Assembly: GCF_030544485.1 (NCBI RefSeq)
Contig: NZ_CP130610.1
Span: 868,001 to 932,000 of the forward strand
Source: Halomonas sp. HAL1
Lineage (GTDB): Bacteria > Pseudomonadota > Gammaproteobacteria > Pseudomonadales > Halomonadaceae
DNA: 64,000 nucleotides
Direction: 5' to 3'
How positions within the stretch are numbered: position 1 is the first letter of the stretch; each line of letters opens with the position of its first letter. The position numbers and the translations under genes are program-made. The notes beneath the pieces were generated by a model, which saw only the letters and a program-made list of their open reading frames with translations, did not search any database and was not told the origin of the DNA. This document shows positions 25,596-32,911 of the stretch, piece by piece.

Positions 25596-26489
25596 ATGAA
25601 TCATCAAAGGATAGCTGAGCGAAAGCCCGTGGACACCACGGCAGCTTCGCTAATGCTGCTGTTTTGTTTGATATTGGGTTTTCAGCAGGTGGCGATTAAA
25701 GGGGTGGCTGAGGATATCTCACCCATCGTGCAGATCGCACTGCGCTCCGCTATCGCAGGTTGCTTGGTGGGATTGCTCGCCTACTGTCGGGGCATACACT
25801 GGAAGGAGATCAGGCGCCATTGGGGCCCCGGTGTGCTGGTTGGCCTTGGGTTTGCCGCCGAGTTTGCTTTTGTCGCTTGGGGGTTAACGTACACACTGGC
25901 CTCGCATATGTCGGTCTTTCTCTATACAGCGCCCATCTTTGCAGCGCTTGGATTGCACCTTTGGGTTCCCGGTGAGCAGCTCTCCACCCGCCAATGGTGG
26001 GGCGTTGGCTTGGCTTTTGTAGGCATGGTCATAGCGATGGCACCAAGCGGCACTTACGGCATCGATATTATCATTGGTGACGCGCTAGGCTTGCTCGCAG
26101 GACTCTCGTGGGCTGCCACTACTATCGTCATCCGCAGGACATCGCTTTCTGAAGCACCAGCAGAGCTCACCCTTAGTTATCAATTAAGCATAACGGCGCT
26201 GTTATTACTGCCGTTCGCGGCTCTTTCGGGGCAATTGTTGAGCGCGAAGTTTACTTCCATAGCTGTCGCTAGCCTTGGCTTTCAGGCACTGATTATCTCA
26301 TTTGCGGCTCTGATGCTGTGGTTCACGTTGCTGCGCCGTTATCGTGCGTCGCAGTTGGGCGTGTTCTCTTTTCTAGGCCCGCTTTTTGGCGTCCTTTTTG
26401 GTACCCTATTGCTCAACGAGCCGCTCAGTATCAATTTTCTATTGGGGGGTGGTGTTATTCTAGTTGGCATTATCCTGGTGACGCGCTGA
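25596..26489 (+). CDS. EamA/DMT-family transporter
   Basis: A 297-aa drug/metabolite transporter with two EamA repeats (about residues 15-140 and 155-295) and ten membrane helices. The ATG at 25596 has GGAG 9 bases upstream and is preferred over an in-frame start 21 bases earlier. Typical segments include LTYTLASHMSVFLYTAPIFA and, near the end, LGPLFGVLFGTLLLNEPLS. It is controlled, by inference, by the divergent LysR gene. The substrate is unknown, with amino acids or metabolites likely. Confidence 0.87.
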   Translation: MNHQRIAERKPVDTTAASLMLLFCLILGFQQVAIKGVAEDISPIVQIALRSAIAGCLVGLLAYCRGIHWKEIRRHWGPGVLVGLGFAAEFAFVAWGLTYTLASHMSVFLYTAPIFAALGLHLWVPGEQLSTRQWWGVGLAFVGMVIAMAPSGTYGIDIIIGDALGLLAGLSWAATTIVIRRTSLSEAPAELTLSYQLSITALLLLPFAALSGQLLSAKFTSIAVASLGFQALIISFAALMLWFTLLRRYRASQLGVFSFLGPLFGVLFGTLLLNEPLSINFLLGGGVILVGIILVTR

Positions 26490-26564
26490 TTCGTGCGTTG
26501 ATCACGGCTGTCTTCTCTCCTTTTTTGATTGGCAGTGAACTTCCCTTATGAAGCTGAGCGTCTT

Positions 26565-27434
26565 ATGAGTACCGCCCCTTTTCATGCACTGGCATGCCCG
26601 CTGGATGGTGAACCGCTTCGGCTTTCGGACAATGTATGGCGTTGTGCGGCTGGGCACAGCTTTGATATTGCCAAGCAGGGGTACGTTAACCTTCTGCCTG
26701 TGCAGCAGAAGCGCTCCCATGACCCCGGCGATAGTAAAAACATGGTGGCAGCCCGGCAGCGCTTTTTAAACGCGGGCCACTACCAGCCCATTGCAGATGC
26801 GGTCAGTAACGCCGTACTGCGACATGTTGAGGAGCCGCATACGTCAGGCACCTCGCCGCTAAGTTGTTTAGACGCAGGCTGTGGGGAGGGCTATTACCTG
26901 CGTCAACTGGCCCGCGCCGCACCAGCCCAGGCATCACTGGCGCTGATGGGGTTAGATATCTCGAAATGGGCAGTGCTCGCCGCGGCGAAGCAGGATAATA
27001 AGCAGACGCCGACAAGTCGTTGGGTGGTGGGTAGCAACGCACACTTACCCGTAGAGGCGGGAACACTAAATAGCGTTCTGTGTATGTTTGGCTTTCCTGT
27101 ATATAGCGAATTTTCCAGGGTGTTAAAAGCCGGTGGAGTGCTGCTCCAAGTTGAGGCGGGGCCAGATCATCTGCGAGAGCTACGGGAAATTATCTATCCC
27201 GCATTAAAGCCTGAGCGTTCAAATGAGGGGGGAGTGCCGGAAGGTTTTGTCTACCAAAGCAGCGACAACGTGCGTTACACGCTAACGCTAAAGGGAGCTG
27301 AGGAGATCGCCGATTTATTGGCGATGACACCGCATCTTTATCGGGCCAGTGCGGAAGGGCGTGCGCGGGCAGCGGCGCTGGAGACATTAGTCACTACGGT
27401 GGATGTGCGAGTAGTACAGTGGCTTCGAGTTTAG
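26565..27434 (+). CDS. rlmA: 23S rRNA (guanine-N1)-methyltransferase RlmA
   Basis: SAM-dependent enzyme that methylates G745 of 23S rRNA in E. coli. It is 289 aa from the ATG at 26565. An N-terminal zinc-binding module and the diagnostic stretch QGYVNLLPVQQKRSHDPGDS are followed by FLNAGHYQPI. The SAM site is LDAGCGEGYYLRQL. The zinc motif reads CPLD...C...H (Cys11, Asp14, Cys27, His31), so the second Cys of the usual CxxC is Asp. A longer in-frame TTG start exists but family similarity supports MSTAPFHALACP. Likely monocistronic. Confidence 0.9.
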   Translation: MSTAPFHALACPLDGEPLRLSDNVWRCAAGHSFDIAKQGYVNLLPVQQKRSHDPGDSKNMVAARQRFLNAGHYQPIADAVSNAVLRHVEEPHTSGTSPLSCLDAGCGEGYYLRQLARAAPAQASLALMGLDISKWAVLAAAKQDNKQTPTSRWVVGSNAHLPVEAGTLNSVLCMFGFPVYSEFSRVLKAGGVLLQVEAGPDHLRELREIIYPALKPERSNEGGVPEGFVYQSSDNVRYTLTLKGAEEIADLLAMTPHLYRASAEGRARAAALETLVTTVDVRVVQWLRV

Positions 27435-27476
27435 CCGTTACTTAAAGCAGAGGCTGTTGATGCTCTGTCGTACTTC

Positions 27477-27520
27477 TCACATTAGCGTACTTGTCACATT
27501 AGCGTATTTGTCACGTTAAC
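27477..27520. repeat. 17-base tandem direct repeat after rlmA
   Basis: TCACATTAGCGTACTTG is followed immediately by TCACATTAGCGTATTTG and a partial third copy beginning TCACGTTA. It lies between the rlmA stop and the terminator hairpins. No function is assignable. It could reflect local slippage. Confidence 0.6.
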
Positions 27521-27534
27521 AGTGCCCAAACGCA

Positions 27535-27583
27535 ACAAGGCCCGCATAAGCGGGCCTTGTCGTTCGAACCTCGGAAGGTTCGA
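27535..27583 (-). terminator. Double hairpin terminator region between rlmA and the csp gene
   Basis: An 11-bp perfect stem (ACAAGGCCCGC / GCGGGCCTTGT, loop ATAA) at 27535-27560 lies beside an 8-bp stem (TCGAACCT / AGGTTCGA) at 27564-27583. Read on the minus strand, the first ends in TTGTTGCGTTT, so it probably terminates the cold-shock gene and may also stop rlmA transcripts. Confidence 0.7.
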
Positions 27584-27620
27584 GCAAATTCTAAAGCGCT
27601 ATCTCTTGAGAGACTTAGGC

Positions 27621-27827
27621 TTAGGAAATTTGCTTGATGTTTGAAGCCTGAAGGCCTTTCTTACCCTGGGTAACGTCAAAAGAAACGTTAGCGCCTTCTT
27701 GCAGGGTTTTGAAGCCGTCTGCTTGAATTTCAGAGAAATGGGCAAACAGGTCATCGCCGCCGTCAGAAGGAGCAATGAAACCGAAGCCTTTAGTATCGTT
27801 AAACCACTTAACTGTGCCAGTAGACAT
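27621..27827 (-). CDS. Cold-shock protein, CspA family
   Basis: A 68-aa single cold-shock domain that binds single-stranded RNA/DNA and melts mRNA structure. It begins [18 protein letters not shown], containing RNP1 (KGFGFI), and has RNP2 as DLFAHF. The frame runs 27 codons further upstream, but the ATG at 27827 has AAGGA at good spacing and gives the exact family length. The region upstream is A/T-rich with repeated CGTACA elements, possibly a long regulated leader. Confidence 0.95.
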   Translation of the reverse strand: MSTGTVKWFNDTKGFGFIAPSDGGDDLFAHFSEIQADGFKTLQEGANVSFDVTQGKKGLQASNIKQIS

Positions 27828-27945
27828 AGTAAAAATCCTTTCGCGCAATGCGCTTTGTAAAGTTCCTGGTATCACCCAGATTAATAGCGGATAAAACAAG
27901 GAATACAATTACAGTCTTGCCGAAAGATTTTGTACACGTCTATCT

Positions 27946-27980
27946 CGTACATTTCTAAATCTTTTTCGTACACTTCTGAA
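27946..27980. repeat. Two direct repeats upstream of the csp gene
   Basis: CGTACATTTCTAAA (27946-27959) and CGTACACTTCTGAA (27967-27980) are spaced 21 bases apart, two helical turns, with a related TGTACACG just before. They lie 120-150 bases upstream of the csp ATG, in its promoter or leader. A regulatory role is inferred from spacing only. Confidence 0.35.
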
Positions 27981-28082
27981 ACCATGCTTGCTTGCTAACC
28001 AACTGGCGCTACAGTGTCATGAAATGTAGCTCGTGTCAAACCCTTTGCTGATTATCTTACCTTTGCGCTCACTAAACAGCCT

Positions 28083-28298
28083 CTATTGCCAGCCCACTTT
28101 CCACACGCTGTCATCTTTTAAGCTTTGCCAAGGCACAATGAGCTCGCGATGAGAGTACACAGCCTCAATCACGACCTCTACTACGTTCTCTTCTTCATCG
28201 CGCAGCAGCTGGGTAACTATAAAGTGCTTCTCTTTATTGCTTGGCTGGGCAGCCGTCCATTTGCTGTGATGTAGCTTGCTCGGATTGATCGTATGCAT
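28083..28298 (-). CDS. TIGR02450-type small Trp-containing protein
   Basis: A 71-aa protein beginning MHTINPSKLHHSKWTAAQP and continuing NKEKHFIV, the pattern of the TIGR02450 family of small conserved proteins. Trp residues occur at the start, in VPWQSL and at the end. AAGGA precedes the ATG at 28298; the longer frame is not needed. The function is unknown. No partner gene is evident. Confidence 0.75.
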   Translation of the reverse strand: MHTINPSKLHHSKWTAAQPSNKEKHFIVTQLLRDEEENVVEVVIEAVYSHRELIVPWQSLKDDSVWKVGWQ

Positions 28299-28363
28299 TG
28301 ACGTTCCTTGGCAAAGATATCGCGTGTTAGCTGCCATCAGTGATTATGCACTGACTATTGCAC

Positions 28364-28852
28364 TTACTGTTGTACCCAGTTTTCAATGCCAAGCTCTGCA
28401 TTGAGGCTTCTTAGGGTCTCGGTGCGTTCGCGACCGTTTTCAGAGTGACAGCCAGTATCGTGTTCAAGCACCGCTTGGGCGCCATCCTGGTTAACCCAGG
28501 TCACTGTATAGTTAGGCAGGTCGGTGGCACGGGGTTCGCAATCACGGGTTTGCTGCGTTGTTCCCATGTCGGGTTGCATTGCAGCTAGTCGCTCTTGCAG
28601 CGAACGAAAAACAGTCGCGTTGCCTGCCTGAGTGCGCTCACCTTCCACGGCCGTGTGGCGTTCACCTGTGTAGCGGGTCGTACCATCCGCCTCAACCGCA
28701 ACGCGATAGACAGGGCAGGTGCCGTAGCAAGGGCCTACTTCATAACGGATTTCAGCCAGGCTGTTTTCGCTGGTCGTGGCGGAATGCTGCGCGCAGCCCG
28801 CTGTCATTAGCGCCAATGTGGATACCGTTAAACAGGTGAGAGAAAAACGCAT
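28364..28852 (-). CDS. DUF6438-type lipoprotein
   Basis: A 162-aa lipoprotein. The signal peptide ends in the lipobox LMTAGC, so Cys20 would be lipidated. The mature part contains EVGPCYGTCPVYRVAVEADG followed by TRYTG, the DUF6438 hallmark with two close Cys. Two more Cys lie further on (RDCEPR, DTGCHS). Probably anchored in the outer membrane. Function unknown. It is 65 bases upstream of the TIGR02450 gene on the same strand. Confidence 0.78.
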   Translation of the reverse strand: MRFSLTCLTVSTLALMTAGCAQHSATTSENSLAEIRYEVGPCYGTCPVYRVAVEADGTTRYTGERHTAVEGERTQAGNATVFRSLQERLAAMQPDMGTTQQTRDCEPRATDLPNYTVTWVNQDGAQAVLEHDTGCHSENGRERTETLRSLNAELGIENWVQQ

Positions 28853-29169
28853 GCGAAAACTCCTTTTCTTGTAAAGATAATCTGACTTGATACGTTAGTT
28901 GCAAAGGGCTTCATTAGTGCCAGCAATACCTCAATGCTTGAATTAGGGTTTGTACGAAAAGTCGGCGAGCGCAGGCAGTTTTCGTACAAAGCCTAGAGCA
29001 TTTGGCTTTGCAGTGTATGTTAACGCCATCCGTTTCCATAAAGTAATCGCTAAATTAACAAACATGCACAAGGCTGTGCATGTTTGATGCGTCTGAGCTA
29101 CATAAAAACCACCGGGATAAAAAGCCACCGGGCTTTCATCATCGATGAAAGCCGGGCGGCTTTGACAGA
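28853..29169. other. Structured intergenic region with three strong inverted repeats
   Basis: No gene is supported here; a 61-codon minus-strand frame looks like chance. The region holds a 12-bp perfect inverted repeat (28949-28960 / 28979-28990, TTTGTACGAAAA) with an 18-base loop. A second 12-bp perfect stem with a 4-base loop is at 29059-29070 / 29075-29086. A bipartite hairpin lies at 29121-29163 and probably terminates the Atu4866 gene. Three such structures in about 215 bases suggest REP-like or RNA elements. Confidence 0.55.
29121..29163 (-). terminator. Terminator hairpin of the Atu4866-type gene
   Basis: The inner 9-bp stem is GCTTTCATC / GATGAAAGC and the outer arm AAAGCC / GGCTTT. 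On the minus strand it ends in GGCTTTTTATCC, giving a T-rich tail. It starts 7 bases after the stop of the gene at 29170. Confidence 0.7.
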
Positions 29170-29526
29170 TTACTCTTGGCGATATAGCACCATGCCGCCG
29201 TGATAGAGCACGTCATTGATGAATTCTCCATCAGCGGTGAAGCCGGTGTCATCCCAGTATTCGATGTAGTTATCCGTTACCCGGTAGCGGCCCTGGTAAG
29301 CGCTTTCGCGTTCGCCCCGTGCCTCGTCGTAACGATTGTTGGGTAAAAGCTCATGTCGAATTCGGCCATCTTCGGTTACCCACATACCAACATAGGGATG
29401 GTCTGCCATGTCGGTTTCTCCTGTGTCATGGGATGTTTGCGCCGTTGTCAGTGCTGGCATAATAGTGATAATGCCAGCGACGACCAGGGCGCGTTTCCAG
29501 TAAATGGGAAGCTTGGTGTCTTGCAT
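29170..29526 (-). CDS. Atu4866 domain protein
   Basis: A 118-aa protein with a hydrophobic N-terminal segment (about residues 11-29, possible signal peptide ending TAQ). It carries one Atu4866 domain (about 42-118) with VGMWVTEDGRIRHELLPNN, YQGRY and a VLYHGGMVLYR end, all typical. The function of the domain is unknown. It lies 61 bases downstream of an SDR gene in the same direction. The two are often neighbours, so co-transcription is likely. Confidence 0.8.
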   Translation of the reverse strand: MQDTKLPIYWKRALVVAGIITIMPALTTAQTSHDTGETDMADHPYVGMWVTEDGRIRHELLPNNRYDEARGERESAYQGRYRVTDNYIEYWDDTGFTADGEFINDVLYHGGMVLYRQE

Positions 29527-29587
29527 GTGAAATCACTCTTTCTAGGCACCGCACCCGGTAAGTCGCTCGGGTGTGACGTATGCGGTG

Positions 29588-30358
29588 TTATAGGCTAGCG
29601 GTGGGGCGCACGACGATGTCGCTGGTATCGACATCGTCCGGTTGATTAATCGCATGGGCGATCGCTGAGGCAATGGCGTCGGGTTTAAGTGCAATCTGTC
29701 GATAAGTCACCATGGCTTCAGCCGCCTCGGGATCCGTAATGGTATTCACCAGTTCGGATTCAACGACGCCGGGGTAAACACAGGTAACGCGGATTTTATC
29801 GGTTTCTTGGCGTAACCCATCGGAAATAGCGCGAACCGCGTATTTAGTGGCGCAGTAGACCGCCGCCGTTGGAACGACCGTGAATCCGCCTATAGAAGTA
29901 ACGTTGATGACCTGGCCGCTCTCTTGTGCTTGCAGTGTAGGCAGAGTGGCGGCGATGCCATTGAGGACGCCACGAATGTTGACGTCGATCATTTGGTTCC
30001 ACTCATCGACTTTGAGCGATGCCAATGGCGAGAGCGGCATAATTCCAGCGTTATTGACGATGACATCGATGCGGCCATGCAACGTAAGAGCGTAATCTGC
30101 GAAGGCCTGCATATCTTCCAGGCTGGTTACATCCAACGCCCGATAGTCGACTATGCCACCCTCGGTGCGAATGGACTCGGACAGAGCTTTCAAGCGATCG
30201 CCCCGGCGTGCGCCGACCACGAGGCGGTGGCCTTGACCCGCTAGCCAGCGAGCGGTGGCTTCACCGATACCGCTGCTAGCACCGGTCAGTAAGACAACTT
30301 TTGAAGGATGAGTCGTTGATGATTGGCTAGTGATTGAAGGGTTAGTTGCCGTCGTCAT
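29588..30358 (-). CDS. Short-chain dehydrogenase/reductase
   Basis: A 256-aa classical SDR with NAD(P)-binding TGASSGIG (near residue 25), the NNAG motif, catalytic Ser in the INVTSIGG region and YxxxK in YCATKYAV. Arg after the glycine motif (GARRG) suggests NADP(H). GAGAGGATC precedes the ATG. It is the first gene of a likely pair with the Atu4866-type gene. The substrate cannot be told from sequence; SDRs of this YdfG-like type reduce small hydroxy acids or aldehydes. Confidence 0.88.
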   Translation of the reverse strand: MTTATNPSITSQSSTTHPSKVVLLTGASSGIGEATARWLAGQGHRLVVGARRGDRLKALSESIRTEGGIVDYRALDVTSLEDMQAFADYALTLHGRIDVIVNNAGIMPLSPLASLKVDEWNQMIDVNIRGVLNGIAATLPTLQAQESGQVINVTSIGGFTVVPTAAVYCATKYAVRAISDGLRQETDKIRVTCVYPGVVESELVNTITDPEAAEAMVTYRQIALKPDAIASAIAHAINQPDDVDTSDIVVRPTASL

Positions 30359-30541
30359 TTAATGATCCTCTCGTTTATTTACTACCGGGAGCAGATTAAC
30401 GAGCGGCAGCAAAAGCCAATAGAGGCGATCCTATTGCATGCTTGCCTAATCCTATGACATGCAGATAAAGGCAGGCTGAGAGGGCTGTGCCAAACTACCA
30501 TGATAGCAACCTAAGTTTTCAATCGACCCGTAGGGATTTAA

Positions 30542-31804
30542 ATGACACGTATATGGAAGGCCTATTGTCAGGCGTCGCTGATTTTACGCGTCACCATCGC
30601 ACTGGTGCTGGGCGTTGTGGTCGGGCTGGTGGGCGGTGAGCCGGTAGCGGTTTGGTTAGCCCCGTTAGGCGATTTGCTGCTTCGGCTGCTCACTTTTCTG
30701 ATCGTTCCGATTGTGCTGTTTACGCTAATGGTCGGGGTGAATCAGTCACGGGAAGGCAGTGCAGGACGTATTGGCGGCAAGGTATTTGGTTACTATTTAG
30801 CGTCATCAGCATTAGCGATCATGGTGGGTTTAACCATCGCTACCCTGTTTAACCCAGGTAGCGGAATGAGGCTGGACGAGCAGGCTAGTTTCTCGGTGCC
30901 CGACAACCCAGGTGTGGTCGATACGCTACTTAATATTGTGCCCAATAACATCATTGGTGCGTTTGCCGATCTCAACATGCTGGGCATTATTTTCACAGCA
31001 CTCGTGTTTGGCATCGCCTTGCTGAAAATGCGTCAGTCGGAAAGTCAGCATGCCATTGGCGAGCGGTTATACGGGGTGATTGAAGCGTTAAACGAGGTCA
31101 CTTTAAAAGTGATGTCGGGGGTACTGCACTATGTGCCCATCGGCGTGTTTGCGATTGTCGCTGAAACGGTGAGCCAGCAGGGGTTGGAGACGTTGCTATC
31201 GTTGGGCGATATGGTGGTGGTGCTGTATATCGCACTGGCCGCTCATTTGCTGATTTATTGCGGCATCATGCGGCTGTTTGGTGTGAAGTTACGTACTTTC
31301 TTTCGTGAGGCCCGCACGCCGATGGCGACGGCGTTTGCGACCCAAAGTAGCTCGGGAACATTACCACTCACCATTAATGCGGCCCACCGGTTAGGGATTT
31401 CCAAAAGTATCTATGGCTTCAGTCTGCCATTAGGCGCTACGTTAAATATGGATGGCGCGGCGATTCGTATCGCCATTTCGGCGGTCTTTGCGGCCAATGT
31501 GATTGGTGCGCCGCTGGATTTCATTAGCATGGTGCAGATAGTGCTGATTGGTACGTTGGTGTCGGTGGGTACCGCAGGCGTGCCAGGCGCGGGTATCATT
31601 ATGATCGCCACGGTGTTTGCTCAAGTGGGGCTGCCAATAGAGACGGTTGCGCTGCTCACCGCCATTGATGCATTGGTAGGTATGGGGGCTACGGCGCTTA
31701 ACGTGACAGGCGATTTAGTGGGTACCTCCGTTATTGCCCGCAGCGAAGGCGAAGAGTTGCAGGAGGAGTCCGGAGAGAACGAGGCGTTAGAAGCAAGAGG
31801 GTAG
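30542..31804 (+). CDS. Dicarboxylate/amino acid:cation symporter (DAACS family)
   Basis: A 420-aa inner-membrane symporter related to GltP, DctA and the SLC1 carriers, importing dicarboxylates or acidic/neutral amino acids with H+ or Na+. Diagnostic pieces are TQSSSGTLPLTINAA (the SSS hairpin), PLGATLNMDGAAIRIAI (the NMDG helix) and the second hairpin VSVGTAGVPGAGIIMI. The C-terminus is acidic. AGGGA precedes the ATG. It appears monocistronic and ends at a strong terminator. Confidence 0.92.
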   Translation: MTRIWKAYCQASLILRVTIALVLGVVVGLVGGEPVAVWLAPLGDLLLRLLTFLIVPIVLFTLMVGVNQSREGSAGRIGGKVFGYYLASSALAIMVGLTIATLFNPGSGMRLDEQASFSVPDNPGVVDTLLNIVPNNIIGAFADLNMLGIIFTALVFGIALLKMRQSESQHAIGERLYGVIEALNEVTLKVMSGVLHYVPIGVFAIVAETVSQQGLETLLSLGDMVVVLYIALAAHLLIYCGIMRLFGVKLRTFFREARTPMATAFATQSSSGTLPLTINAAHRLGISKSIYGFSLPLGATLNMDGAAIRIAISAVFAANVIGAPLDFISMVQIVLIGTLVSVGTAGVPGAGIIMIATVFAQVGLPIETVALLTAIDALVGMGATALNVTGDLVGTSVIARSEGEELQEESGENEALEARG

Positions 31805-31812
31805 TGCGCTTA

Positions 31813-31843
31813 TCTCCCCCCTGAGAAAGACTCAGGGGGGAGA
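31813..31843. terminator. Bidirectional terminator between convergent genes
   Basis: A perfect 13-bp stem (TCTCCCCCCTGAG / CTCAGGGGGGAGA) with an AAAGA loop lies between the symporter stop and the stop of the proline-racemase-family gene. It can serve both strands. Confidence 0.8.
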
Positions 31844-31848
31844 TTGCG

Positions 31849-32865
31849 TTAGCGAATCATAAAGCCGCGACCTACAGGATCTCTCTCATCAATCAGCCAT
31901 TTGGCATAACCGATCAGCTCTGCAGTGCCTTGCACGCTTGGTCGAATGGCAGAGTAACCACCAATTTCGGTCTTGCCCAATATTTTGCCAGTGAACCGGC
32001 CGCTTCCCAGCAGGCCTTCCGAGTAAATTTCCTTGTTCTCTTCCAGTTCATTTCGTGCGTGAAACATGGCCATCATGGCGCTGGTTCCAGTGCCGCCAGG
32101 CGAGCGATCCAGCTTGCCGCCTGAGAACACATGGACGTTGCGGTAGAGTGAATCTGGTTGCGTTCCCTCATGCCAGAATGTAACGAAATTCAGACCATTG
32201 ATGTGAGCATGGACGGGGTGACGAATCGACATGCGTTTATTCAGTTCTGCCTTGACCGCCTCTCCCGCCATTGAAAAATAACTGCCATTTTCGGGGCAAA
32301 TGGGTTGCTTGTCAGATGGAATACGAATGATAGCGAAGAAGTTGCCACCAAATACCAGGTCAGCCTTTAGTGTACCCAGCCCTGGAACGTCAACTGGAAT
32401 GTCCTGTTCCATCACGAAGGCGGGCACATTTTCAAAGCGAGTCCAATGCACTTTGTCGGCATCGGCTTTGACCTCCGATACGACAGTGCCAGCGGTAGTT
32501 TCAAAACGGATGCGTGTCATGCCGTCTTCTTGTACTGGTGGCGCCAAGCGGTGAGAAACCATCGCCATTGAAAGGGCTATGGTGCCGTGACCACACATAT
32601 CGACGAACTGTTCGCCATCCATCCAAAGCATGCCAGCGTCATGATGCTCATCGGAAGGTGGGGTTAGAAAAACACCAAACATGTGCTGGTGACCGCGGGG
32701 CTCACGCATCAGGCTCGTGCGGACATGGTCGTGATGCTCTTTCAAATAAGCGCGTTTGGATAGAATGTTGCTGCCATAAGGGTAAGGGATACCAGCATGC
32801 ACAATGCAGGTTGGCTCGCCTTCCGTATGGGTATAGATAACATCAAGGAACTGTTGATTTTTCAT
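31849..32865 (-). CDS. Proline racemase-family enzyme with Cys/Gly active site
   Basis: A 338-aa enzyme of the proline racemase superfamily (proline racemase, 4-hydroxyproline 2-epimerase, trans-3-hydroxy-L-proline dehydratase). The first catalytic residue, Cys91, is present in DMCGHGTIA. The second site reads DRSPGGTGTSA, so residue 257 is Gly instead of Cys (racemase/epimerase) or Thr (dehydratase). A two-base epimerase is therefore unlikely. A dehydratase-like or altered reaction is possible. AGGAAG supports the ATG at 32865. The gene ends an operon with a TRAP transporter and GlxA-type regulator, which implies uptake and catabolism of an organic acid or imino acid. The substrate is unresolved. 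Confidence 0.85.
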   Translation of the reverse strand: MKNQQFLDVIYTHTEGEPTCIVHAGIPYPYGSNILSKRAYLKEHHDHVRTSLMREPRGHQHMFGVFLTPPSDEHHDAGMLWMDGEQFVDMCGHGTIALSMAMVSHRLAPPVQEDGMTRIRFETTAGTVVSEVKADADKVHWTRFENVPAFVMEQDIPVDVPGLGTLKADLVFGGNFFAIIRIPSDKQPICPENGSYFSMAGEAVKAELNKRMSIRHPVHAHINGLNFVTFWHEGTQPDSLYRNVHVFSGGKLDRSPGGTGTSAMMAMFHARNELEENKEIYSEGLLGSGRFTGKILGKTEIGGYSAIRPSVQGTAELIGYAKWLIDERDPVGRGFMIR

Positions 32866-32911
32866 GGTTGCTTCTTCCTGTGGGCTGTGCGGTTGGGTTA
32901 TTAGTATTGGG

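Noticed and set aside
27561..27585. GGTTCGA sequence resembling a tRNA T-arm
   Set aside because: It is one arm of a simple 8-bp hairpin. No acceptor, D or anticodon arms can be folded around it.
28943..29128. Minus-strand frame of 61 codons
   Set aside because: It spans the two strong hairpins, has no good ribosome-binding site and no protein-like pattern.
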